A stretch of 64,000 bases of DNA from Asterella californica. Lineage: Eukaryota > Streptophyta > Marchantiopsida > Marchantiales > Aytoniaceae. The translations under genes and the position numbers were made by a program. Within the stretch, counting starts at the first letter, position 1, and each line of letters starts with the position of its first letter. Shown here piece after piece: positions 43,059 through 54,860 of this stretch. The notes beneath the pieces are model-generated. The model searched no databases, had not been told where the DNA came from, and worked only from the letters and a program-made list of their open reading frames with translations. The stretch is from NCBI GenBank assembly GCA_036924285.1, contig JAYKYS010000009.1:25710001-25774000 (forward strand), read 5' to 3'.

Positions 43059-44197
43059 GACTCGTCGGTTAAAAGAAGAGCATAGGAAAAGAGAACGAGG
43101 TTGGATAACACCTAACTCAAAAGAATGAAAGAGGAAGGTACCAAACCTTGGTGAATCAAGTTCATCCCCGACACCAAAGTCTTTACCTCCAACTCCCCTC
43201 GAATCTGCTCAGAGAGAACTTGACTTCGAGGAAGTCACCACTTGACTAAGTGCCGAGACTGAACATGAAGAAAGTGAAATAGTGTGGAAACTTTTTCTTG
43301 AAGTCAATACTGTTTTATATCCGCAGTTGTTTACTCCTGACCCTGAGATATGAAGTACTTCTGTAGATCAAGACCAGCTTACTTCTTCTAACGAAGAAGC
43401 TACAACTAAGGCAGTAGAAGCTGTTACTACTTTAGTGGAACTTTTACAAGCGCAGGAACTTATTCCTCAAGCATTGGTACGAGAACTTCTTTCTTTAACT
43501 CCAGTGACTCAGAAGGACAACGTTGCTCCTTACTTACAGCCAACGACAAGACCATCCATATTCAAGAAGAGACAAGCTAAAGCAGCTGCTGCTACGAGTA
43601 TTGTCTCTGATGTCTTTGTTCAAGCTGCAGTACCAGCGCCGATTCCAGCGCCTGCCAAGATAACAACTCAAGTTCCAAGAGCTACATTTGTTCGAAGTAT
43701 GACAGGCCAACCCATCACAAAACATGGTTATCCAAAGTTCTGAGGAGGATCTTCAGATAACGATGAAGACGCAGATGCTTACATTAAACTGTTCGAATCT
43801 GTATCAATCACTAATAAGGAAGATGCAGAACCGGATCGTCTGCGGATCTTCCCAAGTCTTCTCAGGAAGAGAGCACGTAGCTGGTACAACCATGCAAACA
43901 GAGTACCAAGAGATATTGACACATGAGACAAGCTGAAGATGAAGTTCTTAGAGCGGTTCCGCGAGATCGGGTACAATAGCCAGGTGTTGGAAAAGCTGAC
44001 CAGACTGGTCAGAGGGAAGAAAGAGAGCTTGAAAGACTACATTCAGAGATTTTTACAATCTGCTGGACAGAATTCCGAAGATGAGAACAGCCAACCCATA
44101 CTCTATCGATCAAGCTACGGAATGGCTGGTTACGGATCTACCTATTGAAATGAAGATTTGGTGTCGTCGCGGAAAGATGGACGCCATCGAAGAGGTT
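43059..44197 (+). pseudogene. Ty3/gypsy gag, 5' half (plus strand)
   Basis: Leader, then gag from about 43420 (VEAVTTLVELLQAQ, TPVTQKDNVAPYL). After a TGA at 43741 the same protein continues: DADAYIKLFESVSITNKEDA, RLRIFPSLLRKRARSWYNHA, MKFLERFREIGY, RLVRGKKESLKDYIQRFL. This is a Retrotrans_gag capsid core, and it matches the minus-strand gag at 61538 (DFITMFEIISRSNKED, RDYTKRFED). It is interrupted at 44202 by the copia insertion. Several stops are present. Confidence 0.85.
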
Positions 44198-44202
44198 GTC
44201 GC
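44198..44202. repeat. Target-site duplication GTCGC, left
   Basis: GTCGC immediately before the copia LTR at 44203. The identical pentamer follows the other LTR at 47374-47378. Five bases is the usual copia target duplication. Confidence 0.9.
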
Positions 44203-44429
44203 TGTAGAAAGATCGATACTTTGAAGACACTCCAAGAAGAGAGATCGAGTAGACAAGGAAGTAAAATAGGAATGAGATGAGAGAGGCTTTGTCTCTCTCT
44301 GTATATATAGTGGAGGTGAGTACAAGGGAAACCATAATGGTGGGTTAGCCCTCTAACTAACTCTAACAATCCTAACCACTCCGGCTAATACTAGCCGTCG
44401 ATCTACTAGAGCTTAGGACTATATCAACA
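44203..44429 (-). repeat. Copia 3' LTR
   Basis: On the minus strand it begins TGTTGATATAGTCC and ends CTTTCTACA. A purine tract (GAAGAGGAG) lies just before it on the minus strand. It contains the TATA word TATATATAC near 44300. Confidence 0.93.
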
Positions 44430-46734
44430 CTCCTCTTCAAGCTTGTCTCTACATCATGTACTCCTAGACAATGTCTGAAAGCATCAAACTTATCTCTAGG
44501 CAATGCCTTAGTGAAGATATCGGCAACCTGATCTCCTGTGCTCACATAACTGAGCTCAATCTCTCCTGCAAGGACCTTCTCTCTAAAGAAATAATAGTGC
44601 ATCTCAATGTGCTTCGTCCTAGCATGGAAAACAGGATTACTAGCTAACTTCATGCTGCTAATGTTGTCTGTATATACAACAACAGGATCTATACACTCCT
44701 CACCAATATCAGATAGCAGACATCGAAGCCAAATTGATTCGGCATGTTGCGTTCATTGCTCCTCGGTACTTTGCTTCTGTGGATGACAAAGCAACTGTGG
44801 GTTGATTCTTAGAAGCCCAGCTTATAGCAGCGCTTCCAAGTCCAAAAACGTAACCTGACGTTGATCTCCTGTCGGCACTTCCTGCCCAATCAGCATCTGT
44901 GTAGCCATGTAACATCAATGGTCCACCGTATCGATAGTGAAGTCCGTACTGCATCGAGAACTTCACGTAGCGGAGGATCCGCTTGACAGCCTCAAAATGT
45001 GGTCTCCGTGGTGACTGCATGAATTGACTAATCAGACCGACGGCATAGCTCAAGTCTGGTCTGATGATCATCAGGTAGATAAGACTCCAACTATTTGTCT
45101 GTACATGCGTGGATCATCCAGCAACTCACCATCCTCTGCTCCTAGCTTTACCCCTTGCTCTAATGGCGTAGCAATGGGTTTGCACTTCTTGGGCCCTAAG
45201 GTCTCGTGTCCCTAATCTCAAGCATACCAAATCTCTCAAGCATACTGAGAGCATACTGTCGCTGTACAAGTCAAACATCTTTCCCATCTCTAATGAACTC
45301 CACAGCAAGGAAGTACTTGAGTTCTCCTAAGTCCATCATCTCGAACTCAGATTTCAAGTGATCCTTGATGTGGGAAATAAGCTCCTCATAGTTATCGATA
45401 ATGATCAAGTCATCAACATAGATGATGATCACAACAATCTGGTCTTGTATTCGCAACGAATACAAGGTAGAGTTTGAACTACAAAGGTGGAAACCAAGAG
45501 ACTGCAAGTAAGAATTGATCTTTGCATACCATGCTCTTGGTGTCTGTTTCAGACCATAGAGAGCCTTCCGTAACTTACATACACAGGAAGGGAACTTAGG
45601 ATCCTCATAACCAGGAGGTTGCTGCATGTAGACCTCCTCCTCAAGATCACCATTGAGAAAGGCGTTCTTGAAGTCCATCTGGTGCATCTTCCAACCTTTC
45701 TGAGTTGCAACTGCAACTGCTGTTCAAATAGTCACCATCTTCGTAACATGAGCAAAAGTCTCCTCAAAATCCACTCCATGTTGCTGTGCGTAGCCCTTAG
45801 CTACCAATCTGGCCTTGTACCGACACACGGTACCATCCGAGTTTCGCTTGACCTTGAAGACCGATCTGCAACCAATCGCTTTCTTACCTTGAGGTAAGTC
45901 TACCAACTCCCAAGTCTGTTGGTGATGAAGTGCAGCAAGTTCAGCTTCCATAGCACTTATGTGCATCGCCTCCTTGTGCCTCCTCATCGCCTCCTCAAGC
46001 GAACTCGGTTCTTGTTCCTGAAGAACATTGGCCATATATGCATGGTGCGCAACAAGAAAACCTTCATGCATATACCTACTCACTGGATGTTTTGCCCGCT
46101 CAGATCTGCGAGAGGTAATTGGTGCACTAGTCACCTCTCCTTGCAACTGATCTGACGTAGATGTCAAGGTCTGGGACAAAGTATCCAGTGGATGTGGAAG
46201 ATCCACATATCTGGATGAGTCAAACATACGCTACAGTAGCACACGCTCATCCTGTGTAGAAACTACATTAGTTCCACTAGGCTGTGTTACGTGAACTCCA
46301 GCTTTAACAATAGCTCTATGTGCAACAGACTCTGATATGGAATCAGTGATTTCTCCAGATCCTTCACTCAACGTACTACTCTGAGGTACTACAGTGGACT
46401 GACTCTTTGGTTCTACAGTAGGTACAAGGATGGCTACGACAGGTGCAGGTGCAAACCAAGACTGTAGCTCATCAAAAATGACATCTCTACTGATATAGAA
46501 CTGCTTGGACGAAGGATTGTAGCACCTATATCCTTTCGTATCAGAAGCATAACCAAGGAAGATACATCTATCTACTTTCAGATCTAGTTTCTTACGTCTT
46601 TCATCATGTATGTGCACATAACAGATACATCCAAAAACTTTAAGGAAAGAGTAATCATGCTTACTGTCTGTGAAGACCTCCATCGGTGTCTTGTTGTGGA
46701 CTGCTGCTGTAGGAGTCCGGTTCATCAGATACAC
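44372..46734 (-). pseudogene. Copia pol: integrase C-terminus, RT, RNase H
   Basis: Integrase end 46734-46231 (YLMNRTPTAAVHNKTPMEVF, GCICYVHIHDERRKKLD). Hinge and start of RT 46227-45724 (KARLVAKGYAQQHGVDFEET). RT core 45687-45271 (MDFKNAFLNGDLEEEVYM, intact YVDD active site). RT end and RNase H 45071-44709 ([31 protein letters not shown]). C-terminal tail 44653-44372 (HYYFFREKV, DQVADIFTKALPRDKF). Only a few stops and frameshifts separate these blocks, so it is much better preserved than the 18-25 kb copies. Confidence 0.92.
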
Positions 46735-47134
46735 CGCACATGAAATAGCTTCTGCCCAGTAAGGTCTAGGTATGGTCTATTTTCAGAACAGGATTTGTTT
46801 TAGGGTCAAGTCCTAAAACTTTCATTTTGGTCGAAAAAGATCCAATTGAAAAACTGCTGCTGGAAACCTCCAAATCGACTGAAACTTGACCCAGTACACA
46901 GTTCGCACTTTCTGAACAAGATAGCCTTATAAGGACTGGTCGACAGATTTCAACGAGAAAAAATCGTCTAGGTCTCCGAAATCACATTCAAAGTTTTTGG
47001 TGACGAAAGAAACGGTTTTGTCTCACCCGAACGCGTCAGCATGATAGTGCTCACCATCAAGCACAAGTCCGGCTGCTCTCTCTTGTACTCCAATCTCCAT
47101 CTTGCTCATCAGCAAGGGACACACGCTCTCACTA

Positions 47135-47146
47135 GCTCTGATACCA
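47135..47146 (-). promoter_or_regulatory. Copia primer-binding site
   Basis: The minus strand reads TGGTATCAGAGC directly after the 5' LTR, the standard plant copia initiator-Met-tRNA primer site. Confidence 0.93.
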
Positions 47147-47373
47147 TGTAGAAAGATTGATACTTCAAGGACACTCCAAGAAGAGAGAACGAGTAGACAA
47201 GGAAGTAAAATAGGAATGAGATGAGAGAGACTTTGTCTCTCTTTGTATATATAGTGGAGGTGAGTACAAGAGAAACCCTAATGGTGGGTTAGTCCTCTAA
47301 CTAACTCTAACAACCCTAACCACTCCGGCTAATGCTAGCCGTCGATCTACTAGAACTTGGGGCTATATCAACA
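47147..47373 (-). repeat. Copia 5' LTR
   Basis: Pairs with 44203-44429. On the minus strand it begins TGTTGATATAGCCC and ends CTTTCTACA, followed by the PBS. TATA box near 47245-47255 on the minus strand. Confidence 0.93.
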
Positions 47374-47378
47374 GTCGC
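47374..47378. repeat. Target-site duplication GTCGC, right
   Basis: Matches 44198-44202. After it the gypsy gag frame resumes. Confidence 0.9.
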
Positions 47379-48840
47379 TTCAGCAGAAGCATTTGAAGCA
47401 TCCACCCTCGGAAGTAAAGGAGGAAGGATAAAGGATAAGAAGAAAGGGAAGAAGGAAAAGAAGGAGAAGAAAGAAGAGAAGGCGAGTTGATGGAAGAAAC
47501 ACAAGAAGAGTCGACTTGAACCCTCTTCCTCGGAAGTATCTTCTGATGATGAGTCGTCTTCGGCCGAAGTCAAAGAATCTTCATCAGCGAGCTCATCTTC
47601 TTCGAGCGAAGAAGAACGAAGAATGAAACGAAGTTCTTTGTCCAAGGAAAAGAAAAGTTCGAAGGAGAGGAAAGGCAAAGCAAAAGAGGATAGTAATCAA
47701 CTTATGATTAAAGGGTTTGCATATCTGAAAGTGCAAATGATACAATCTCCCGAAAGAAGAAAGTCACCTTCTTCATCCCGCCCGAGCTTATGGTGCACGA
47801 CGTGTGAAAAACCAAGACATGCTAATACAAAATGTAACAATAACAGAATATTTCAGGCGCAGTCACTCGAATGAGCGTCTGCTTTCGAATCGTATTATAG
47901 CTCATTCTTTGTGGAAACTCCAGACGAAGTATATGGAGTACAAACAAATACACCCCCCACAATCGCCAAGACCTCTCCAACCACCAGCAATTACACCAAT
48001 TCAACCCATACCAATTCAAAGGTTTGAACCAAAAGAGAAGGTCCTAAATGTATCTCAAAAACGTTTGATGAGTCCAGCAGGAGCAAATAAACCACCACCT
48101 CATGAGTCTTGTTTTAATTGCGGCAGTTAGATCATTGGTCACCCAACTGTCCTCACCCAAAGAAATAGCTGGGATACGTAGCACTTTGTGGAAAGTGCCA
48201 TCAACCCGGACATGCCACAACAGATTGTACTAACCCACCCGTAGAGAAATGAGGTTCGCTTTGATCCCAAGACAGAACGTCATGCGGAAGCACAACTGCA
48301 TAAGGTGGACTTAGAAGAATGAAAAGCCGCTGGAGATGAAGGATGGCCACCAGAAGAAACTTGGGTTTGCAAAGTGGACACCAGAAGCTCTTTCAAAACA
48401 AAGAGGAAGACGGAGGAAGCACCTCTAAAGACTCAATCAAAGAAAGAGTTGAAGAAGCAGAAGAAGACTAAGGAGAAAGCCAAAAAGAATGCAACTATTG
48501 AGGAGGATACTAAGGAAGAAGAAGAAGAACTACTGAAGAGCGTTAACCCTCCGAAGCTACCAGTCGATATTACGGACGAGGTTCGCGAACTCCTGAAGAA
48601 TGAGTTACTACGAGAAAAAACTTTGGTAAGTCAAGCTGACACAACTTCAGCCGAAGCCCCTGAATCATCAACTTCGCCCGTACCAAAAATACTCCGAACT
48701 TCGGCAAAGGAAGTCAGAACTTCGGCCAAGAACGAGGAGGTTCCGAAGAAGCACAGTCGACCAGAACATGTGAAGAGAGAACCTGTGACAACACCACACT
48801 ATAATGTGGTGGCTGATTTGGAAAGACAGAAGCTAACATA
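47379..48840 (+). pseudogene. Ty3/gypsy gag, 3' half with three zinc knuckles
   Basis: After the copia insertion gag continues as ASAEAFEASTLG, then Lys-rich and Ser/acidic stretches (SSSEVSSDDESSS). It then has a CCHC knuckle CTTCEKPRHANTKC (about 47793), a second at about 48110-48152 (CFNC then, one frame over, LDHWSPNC) and a third at 48187-48228 (CGKCHQPGHATTDC). The basic frame 48374-48841 (KKELKKQKKTKEKAKKN, VDITDEVRELLKNELL) is the gag-protease linker. Frameshifts and stops occur, one inside the second knuckle. The minus-strand relative shows one recognisable knuckle at the equivalent position. Confidence 0.82.
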
Positions 48841-49095
48841 AGTTTCAAGCAATTGATCGAAGACAACAAAATCTATAGGAAGTTGTTACTTCAAGCATTG
48901 AAGAAGCCTACTAAGATAAGAAGATCAAAATTACCTTCTCTATTTCACATCGAGGCAGAATACCTAAGGTCTCTAGAAGTGAAAGTGGAGATTGCAGGTT
49001 GTGTAATTAGGAAAGTGCCAATTGACTCTAGGTCCGAAGTCAACATAATGACAGAAGACACGGCGCACGCGTTGGGTTTCAGCAACTTTGAATAA
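48841..49095 (+). pseudogene. Ty3/gypsy aspartic protease
   Basis: The frame from 48853 (DNKIYRKLLLQALKKPTKIR, VEIAGCVIRKVPIDSRSEVN, IMTEDTAHALGF) is clearly orthologous to the minus-strand protease at about 59330. The catalytic triplet reads D-S-R here instead of D-S-G, a change expected to kill the enzyme. A stop follows at 49093-49095; the rest of the domain continues in broken frames to about 49330. Confidence 0.85.
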
Positions 49096-49399
49096 ACTCA
49101 GCGAGTGTTACGACTGGCAGATCAGACAAGAAGACGATCACTGAGGTTACTGCGCAACATTCCCACCTTAATAGACAGAATTTCTTTTAAACTTACATAT
49201 GTTGTGCTGCGTCCTTTGGTTAAGTCTGGTTATCAAATTTTGATTGGGAGACCATGATGTCAAAATACTGACTGATTGGTACTGACATCGTTCACAATTT
49301 AAAGATCCACATAAACTGACTAATAAGGTTGTGGTGCTATCTTGGAATAACATAACACATCAGGTGAAACATATTCGACTAATGCAGGTTACACTTCCA

Positions 49400-50985
49400 G
49401 ATTTGATTCATCAACAAGCAACGCAAGTGAACAGAAAGGAGACCCTTATTCGATGATCGACTAACTATCTTCAGTGCTCGATGAAGACGAAGATGCAAAC
49501 GAGGTCGAATAGCAATCACAGCTAGATCACGGGAGTGCAGAGATCAGCCATACAGAGGGTATAGTACTTTCAGGAGCATCCCAAGACTTAGTGATAAGCG
49601 AAGGAACGAACTTAAAGATTTCTGTTGTCGTGCAAGGAGAAGAGTTAGAAGTGTATCGTCATATGTTGATCCATTACCAAGATGTCTCACCTGGACTGTG
49701 GAGGACATGAAGGGGGATACCTGCACGGTGGGAAGAACATCGTATTGATCTCATCGAAGAATCAATACTTGTACGACAAAGACAGTACCGACTCAATCCA
49801 AAATATTCCTTGCTGGTTAAAGACGAAGGTATGTATTATCTTTCATGTCTTAAGCAGCGAATGAGTAGCACCCATAATAGTGGTACCTAAGAAGCAAACA
49901 TGAAAGATAAGAGTCTGTCAGGACTTTAGAAAGCTTAATGCAGCAATGAAGAAATACCATCATCATCCTTTACCTTTTGCGGATATTATTTTGGATCATG
50001 TATCAGAAAAGAAATGCTACAGTTTTCTAGATGAGTTTTGGGATACAATCAAGTGTCCATTACGGAGCAAGATAAGGACAAGACTACCTTCACTACAGAT
50101 TGGGGCACTTATACTTATCCCAAAATACTTTTTGGACTATGCAATACACTAGCTATCTTTCAGAGGACGATGACCTCAATTTTTCAGGAATATTTGCGAA
50201 ATTTTTATAGATGATTTTTGTGTTTTTGGCACACGTGAAGAACATGCAGCGTGTTTAGCCAAGACTTTTCAGAAGTGTAGGGAAGCCAGACTTGCATTAC
50301 ATCCTGAGAAGTGTTTCTTTGTCGTGACGGAAAGAATACTTCTTGGACATAGAGTATCAGATCGAGGCATAATCTAAGTAGATGTAGAGAAGGTTCGAGT
50401 TATACTCCCCCTGCAACCCCCTACTGACATCAGCGAGTTGAGAGCATTCCTAAGACATGTTGGGTATTACAGAAGGTTCATCAAAGACTATGCCATACTT
50501 GCCGCGCCATTGACAAAACTGCTGAAGAAGACAACAGAGTATCATTGGCACGAGAAGGAGCATGAGGTGTTTGAGACGCTAAAGAAGAAGTTGGCAAAAG
50601 CACTTGTCATGCGACCACCAGACTAGGAGAGACCTTTCCAAGTGTATGTAGACACTTCTGCGTTTGTGATTGGTGTGGTACTCAATTAGAAAGATGATGA
50701 GAAGAAAGACCATTCAATCTACTATGCGAGTAGACAACTTTCAGCAGCAGAAAAGAACTACATCGCGTTCTACAGAAGTTCAGACATTATCTTCTTGGCT
50801 ATGAGTTTGTTTTCCATGTGAATCATGTTACTTCAGGAATTCAATTTCATCGTTTAGATAAGACAAGGTATTCACCATGAGAATGCTGATTACTTGTCTC
50901 GGCTGAGGACGAGAGAACGGGAGATAATTTTCAAGATGAAGAACTGTTTCAGCTGACAATAGCACCTGCTACGAAGTACTGTAGT
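49400..50985 (+). pseudogene. Ty3/gypsy RT and RNase H, decayed
   Basis: Fragments in order: an RT approach (MKKYHHHPLPFADIILDHV, 49946); an active-site region reading FIDDFCVFGTREEH (about 50205); LALHPEKCFFVVTERILLGH (about 50290); MRAFLRHVGYYRRFIKDYA and LAAPLTKLLKKTTEYHW (50438-50626); RNase H FQVYVDTSAFVIGVVLN, YYASRQLSAAEKNYIAF; and the closing HHENADYLSRL (about 50870). Numerous stops. The integrase zinc finger, core and C-terminus are absent before the sequence changes at about 51000. Confidence 0.82.
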
Positions 50986-50999
50986 GTCACAAGATTACT

Positions 51000-52560
51000 C
51001 CTTTTGCTCATTTAGTATACAAGATATCGTTCCCACAGAGGATTTGCACAAGTAACGCAGCTCTAAGTTCTAAGATCTGTTCAAACACACAAACACACGG
51101 GTTTTGCCTAGAAATCTCATCTTCTCACAAAACCACGCGTCTTCCAGACTCGCCAAAAGGTGCTATGGACCTAAACAAACAACTACTAACTAAAATATCA
51201 CACAACTATTCACAGAGAAGCTCGAGAAGACGCGCTTCCTGCTTCCAGGTCACTTCTTCCGGTCTTCTCAGTACCATCTTCCCGAAGCAATTCTCGGCTT
51301 CTGGGGGTTCAACTCAGCTTCTCACACCTCCAGAAGACTGCTCATGCTTCGCAGAAGTCGACTAGCAACGGCTGTTACACTTTACTCACTCTTACATTCC
51401 CACGGGTTAGATTAATCACAGGGTGTATGCCCCCTGTAGCCTTCCCAGGCTTCTGCCTACGAAAATGGTCTTCCTGCAGCACTACAACGACATTCACCTT
51501 CACGGAAGCTCATTAGAAGTCTCGGAAGCTCACTAGAAGAAGGTAGGAAGATGGAGAAGATGAAAGAAGATGGGGAAGAAGGGAAAATCCAAACAAGAGA
51601 AAACAAGATAAAAAGGAGAAATTAAGATTTTGACAAGCTTCTAGTCCGGATCCTGACTAACAAGCCATCCCTGCTTGTAATAGTTTGGGGAGGAAGACAA
51701 CAAACGTGTGTACAGTTGCACCGTCTTCCACTTGAGGATGTCGTCTTCTGCTGTGGGAAGAAGGCTTCTTTCTTCTTCTAATCGCTGCTCCGACTACTCT
51801 GTCTTCTGAGATCCATTACCCATAAGACCGTCCGTACGTAGATCCGAAGTGCTCTACTGGATGAGCCAAGCTGCAAACCCCACAACTGCTGACAGTCACC
51901 GCCACTCAAGAAGAATGCTTCCCGTGCACAATCGGGAGTGAATCCAAGAAAACCCACCACCCAGAAGACATGGACAAAGCTTCTGCACTCAAATCAGCAA
52001 TCCATTCTCCGAGAAGAAGTCACATTGACATTGAGAAGCTCACTCCCTTTACGTCCTACGCCTACTCTTCGACACAACAGTCTAGCCAACAGGACTGCAC
52101 GAGGATACCGTTCCCTGTTCCTAAACTGTCCACTACCTCTATCTACATCTTCGAACCACTACTGGTAACGAGCATGCAGACCCTTCCGATATAATCCTAG
52201 TCTATTCGTATGTCTCTAACATCGGGTGTAGTGTGTGTGTAACTAAATTTCTTACTCTTCGATCCTACTTATGTCTTCTACCATGAGGAAACAGAAGAGA
52301 CGATCACCAAGGAGAGATGGGCGCTGTCAGAAGGCTGCCACTCCACATGCAAGCCGTTTCCCTTCCTGATTAGCCATCCACCTTGTTGTTCCTACGTTAC
52401 CTATGCTGCCACATGGTATCCTAACTAATTTTACACTGAAAAACTGCCACTCTTAAGATAGCATGTTCGGTCCTACTAAGTTTGAAAATGTCAACGTCGG
52501 TTGTGTTTACTATCTACTCTGATTTCTCGGAGGTAATCTCTACTTGATCTGCTCCTACCG
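51000..52560. other. Non-coding gypsy-related DNA (UTR/LTR-like), no gene
   Basis: Dense in CTTC/GAAG words with no recognised protein in any frame; short frames (51165-51365, 51938-52168 plus, 51778-51960 minus) look incidental. It lies between the RNase H remnant on the left and the minus-strand upstream ORF on the right, so it may contain LTR or leader sequence of either. No boundary could be fixed. Confidence 0.4.
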
Positions 52561-52566
52561 GAGCTC

Positions 52567-54860
52567 CTAACGCGGCTTCTGATAAGCTAGAAAGCCATGC
52601 GAACACCTCGGGTAACATTGAGGTGGCTCCTCCTCATCGTTCTTCGCTGGCCCTGCTGTCGCTGCTGCTGCTTCTTCCTCGGCTTCTGCTTCTGCTTCGG
52701 AAGACGGAAACGTCTTCTGGGAAGCGGAGTCGAGTGGTGCTTCCTCGCTCTTCTGGAGCATTAGTTCGGTACTAGGGACCATGGCGACCTCATAGGGGTC
52801 CGAGAAAGTCGCTTCCTCCACGCGGAATATCTGAGAAGACGGTTCTTCTTCATGACTTCCAGAAGACATCTTGTCTTCCGGGGCGTCTTCCGGAGTCTTC
52901 TTGGCTTCCAACGCTGTCACTACCAAGTGCACAACGAGGTCGAACTCCTCCTTCTCCAATTCGGATCCAGTCGATGGTGTTGAGGCTTCGGAAGACATAG
53001 TTATCGGTGGCTGAGTCGAGAGAAGTCCATAGAGTGTCTTCACCCCCTCTATCTGCATATCCAAGTATCGGAACATACTCTCCTTGCACTCTACCAACAT
53101 CGCCTTGGACTCATCGTCCCACTCTCTAGCCAAGATAAGCAACTTCCACCGACTGTGCTAGCATCTCCTACGCACGAGCTTCCGCTGCTTCCCGCTGCGT
53201 CTTCTCGGCTGCAACTCGCGCTTCTGCGGCTTCCCGCTGTATCTTCCATGTTGTCTTCTCCTCTGCGAGGACGGTGATATTCCCCTGTACTCGGAGAACC
53301 TCTTGGTCGCGCTGCTGTAAACGCGCCTGCAACTCCTGGTTGCTCTTCTTCAGTTGGGTCAGCTCCTTGGCAGAAGCGGCTGCTTCCGCCTTGTACCTCG
53401 CTGCGAGCTTCTCCGTGGTGCGGAGACTAACTTCCAGCGCTTCTGCCTTCTTCTGACCTTCTTCCTGACGCATCAAGGTGCGCAGACCGAATCCAGGCTG
53501 TAAGGGCTTCTCTTGAGCTTTCGCTCTCTTCTCCAGCAACTCCATAGCTGGCTCGATCTCTGAGTGGAAGAAGACACTGAACTCTTCCAGTCTTCTTCCT
53601 GCGGAAGACAGGTTCATCTCCACAATCCGATTGGAGGTATCGACCTTGTCTTCTAGAGACAAGGATGCCTCTTCCATCACTATGATCTTCAGCTTCTGCA
53701 CTCGAGAAGAAGCTACTCTTCTCATCTTCCGGGGTGGAAGATATCTCCCCATGGTAGAAGCAGTCCTCTTTACTGCGCTTCCTCGCATCGCAGTAGGAGT
53801 ATCCATCCATCCTTCGTCTTCTCAAGTCTTCGGTAGACTCCATGGTGTGGCAGAAGCGGTCTTCTGCTCATGTCGGGTACTCAGCGGCTCTTCATGCGAG
53901 TCAGACTCCGATCTCGAATGAATGAGGGAGGTGGTCTTCCTAGGTACACTTCTAGGACCCATCTTCCTCGAAGACGTGGCGTCTTCGGACCCACTGGAGT
54001 CATCTTCCCTCACCAGAAGCGTCCTCTGATGAGTGCCGGGCCTCAGCTGCGGCATCAGAGTGGGAGGGGGAGTCGCAGCTGCCGCTCGATCGTCTTCTTC
54101 CGAGGTCTCCTCCGTCGTCTCATGCTGCCCTGTTGGTCCATACTTCACCAACTGATCTTCCATGAGATCTCCCATGGCTACGTACAAGTAACAGAGGAAA
54201 GGTGTCAAGTGTCCTCTTGCCGAGGTACCTAAGTACGCTAGCTCCGCATGTACATATATGTGGAAGAACGAATCCCAGTTGATGGTCTCCTTGGCACACA
54301 CTGCTTCCAGGAACTCCACGTCTTGATCTCCAAGGTACCTCGTCTTCTGCGCTTTCCCCTTGGGAAAGAGATGCAGAAACAGCTCCGCCAGAAGTCACTT
54401 CTTCGGCTCTCAGTAAGACTCTACCTTCCATCCGTTCCTTCCCTGCCTGTCCTCCACGAAGAGGCAAGTTGTGCTTCCAGGCACATGCACTCACCCACGA
54501 TCCTGGGTAAGATCTTCTTCTCGAGCAATTAACCTCGATCCTCGAATTTTGACATGTGGAAAGTCCTGCGCCACCAATCTTCAGTCTAGGAAGATGGTCT
54601 TCCTCGAGCTACTCCTGTCTTCGCAGGTACACGGTTGCGAGGTGGTAATGCTGCCCAAACCTCCTCCAGAAGTCCCTGGTCGGCGAGGTTCCAATCCCAC
54701 AGGAAGAAGTCGAGACCCAACTCCTTGAGGAAGGGTGTGGCCTCGGCCAACTCTGCTGCGAGTAACACCAACCCTTGAGGATGCATCGACATACTGGAAG
54801 ATCTGTTGCACTAAACCACAGGCACTTACTGTGAGCTGAAGGCTCAGTCCTTCCCAAGTG
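52567..54860 (-). pseudogene. Gypsy upstream ORF (ORF0), copy B
   Basis: Read right to left: SMHPQGLVLLAAELAEATPF, LKELGLDFFLWDWNLADQGL (54792-54586); a middle domain (54494-54319 partly frameshifted, then VEFLEAVCAKETINWDSFFH, IYVHAELAYLGTSARGHL); an acidic Ser/Pro linker (TSEEDDRAAAATPPPTLMPQ); MDTPTAMRGSAVKRTAS (53806); a long coiled coil (KKSNQELQARLQQRDQEVL, REAAEARVAAEKTQREAAE) to 53168; and, after a frameshift, an acidic tail 53142-52567 (KEEFDLVVHLVVTALEAKK, EEPSSQIFRVEEATFSD). Stops at about 54588 (TAG) and 53822 (TGA) are shared with copy A. No catalytic motif is visible; its position before gag and its coiled coil suggest a structural or gag-like role (inference). Confidence 0.65.

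Larger units (their letters stand above)
44203..47373 (-). mobile_element. Internally deleted Ty1/copia element inserted in gypsy gag
   Basis: LTRs 44203-44429 and 47147-47373 (227 bases each, about 15 differences by eye), PBS at 47135-47146, and target duplication GTCGC. Total length is 3171 bases, shorter than a full copia, because gag, protease and most of integrase are missing. The leader (about 46790-47134) runs almost straight into the integrase C-terminus near 46740. Same family as the copies at 18175-25190. It cannot supply its own proteins. Confidence 0.93.

Noticed and set aside
53870..54232. Plus-strand frames opposite the upstream ORF (53870-54232, 62900-63268, 54248-54532, 63284-63670)
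   Set aside because: They are mirror frames of a conserved minus-strand coding region and repeat only because that region is duplicated.
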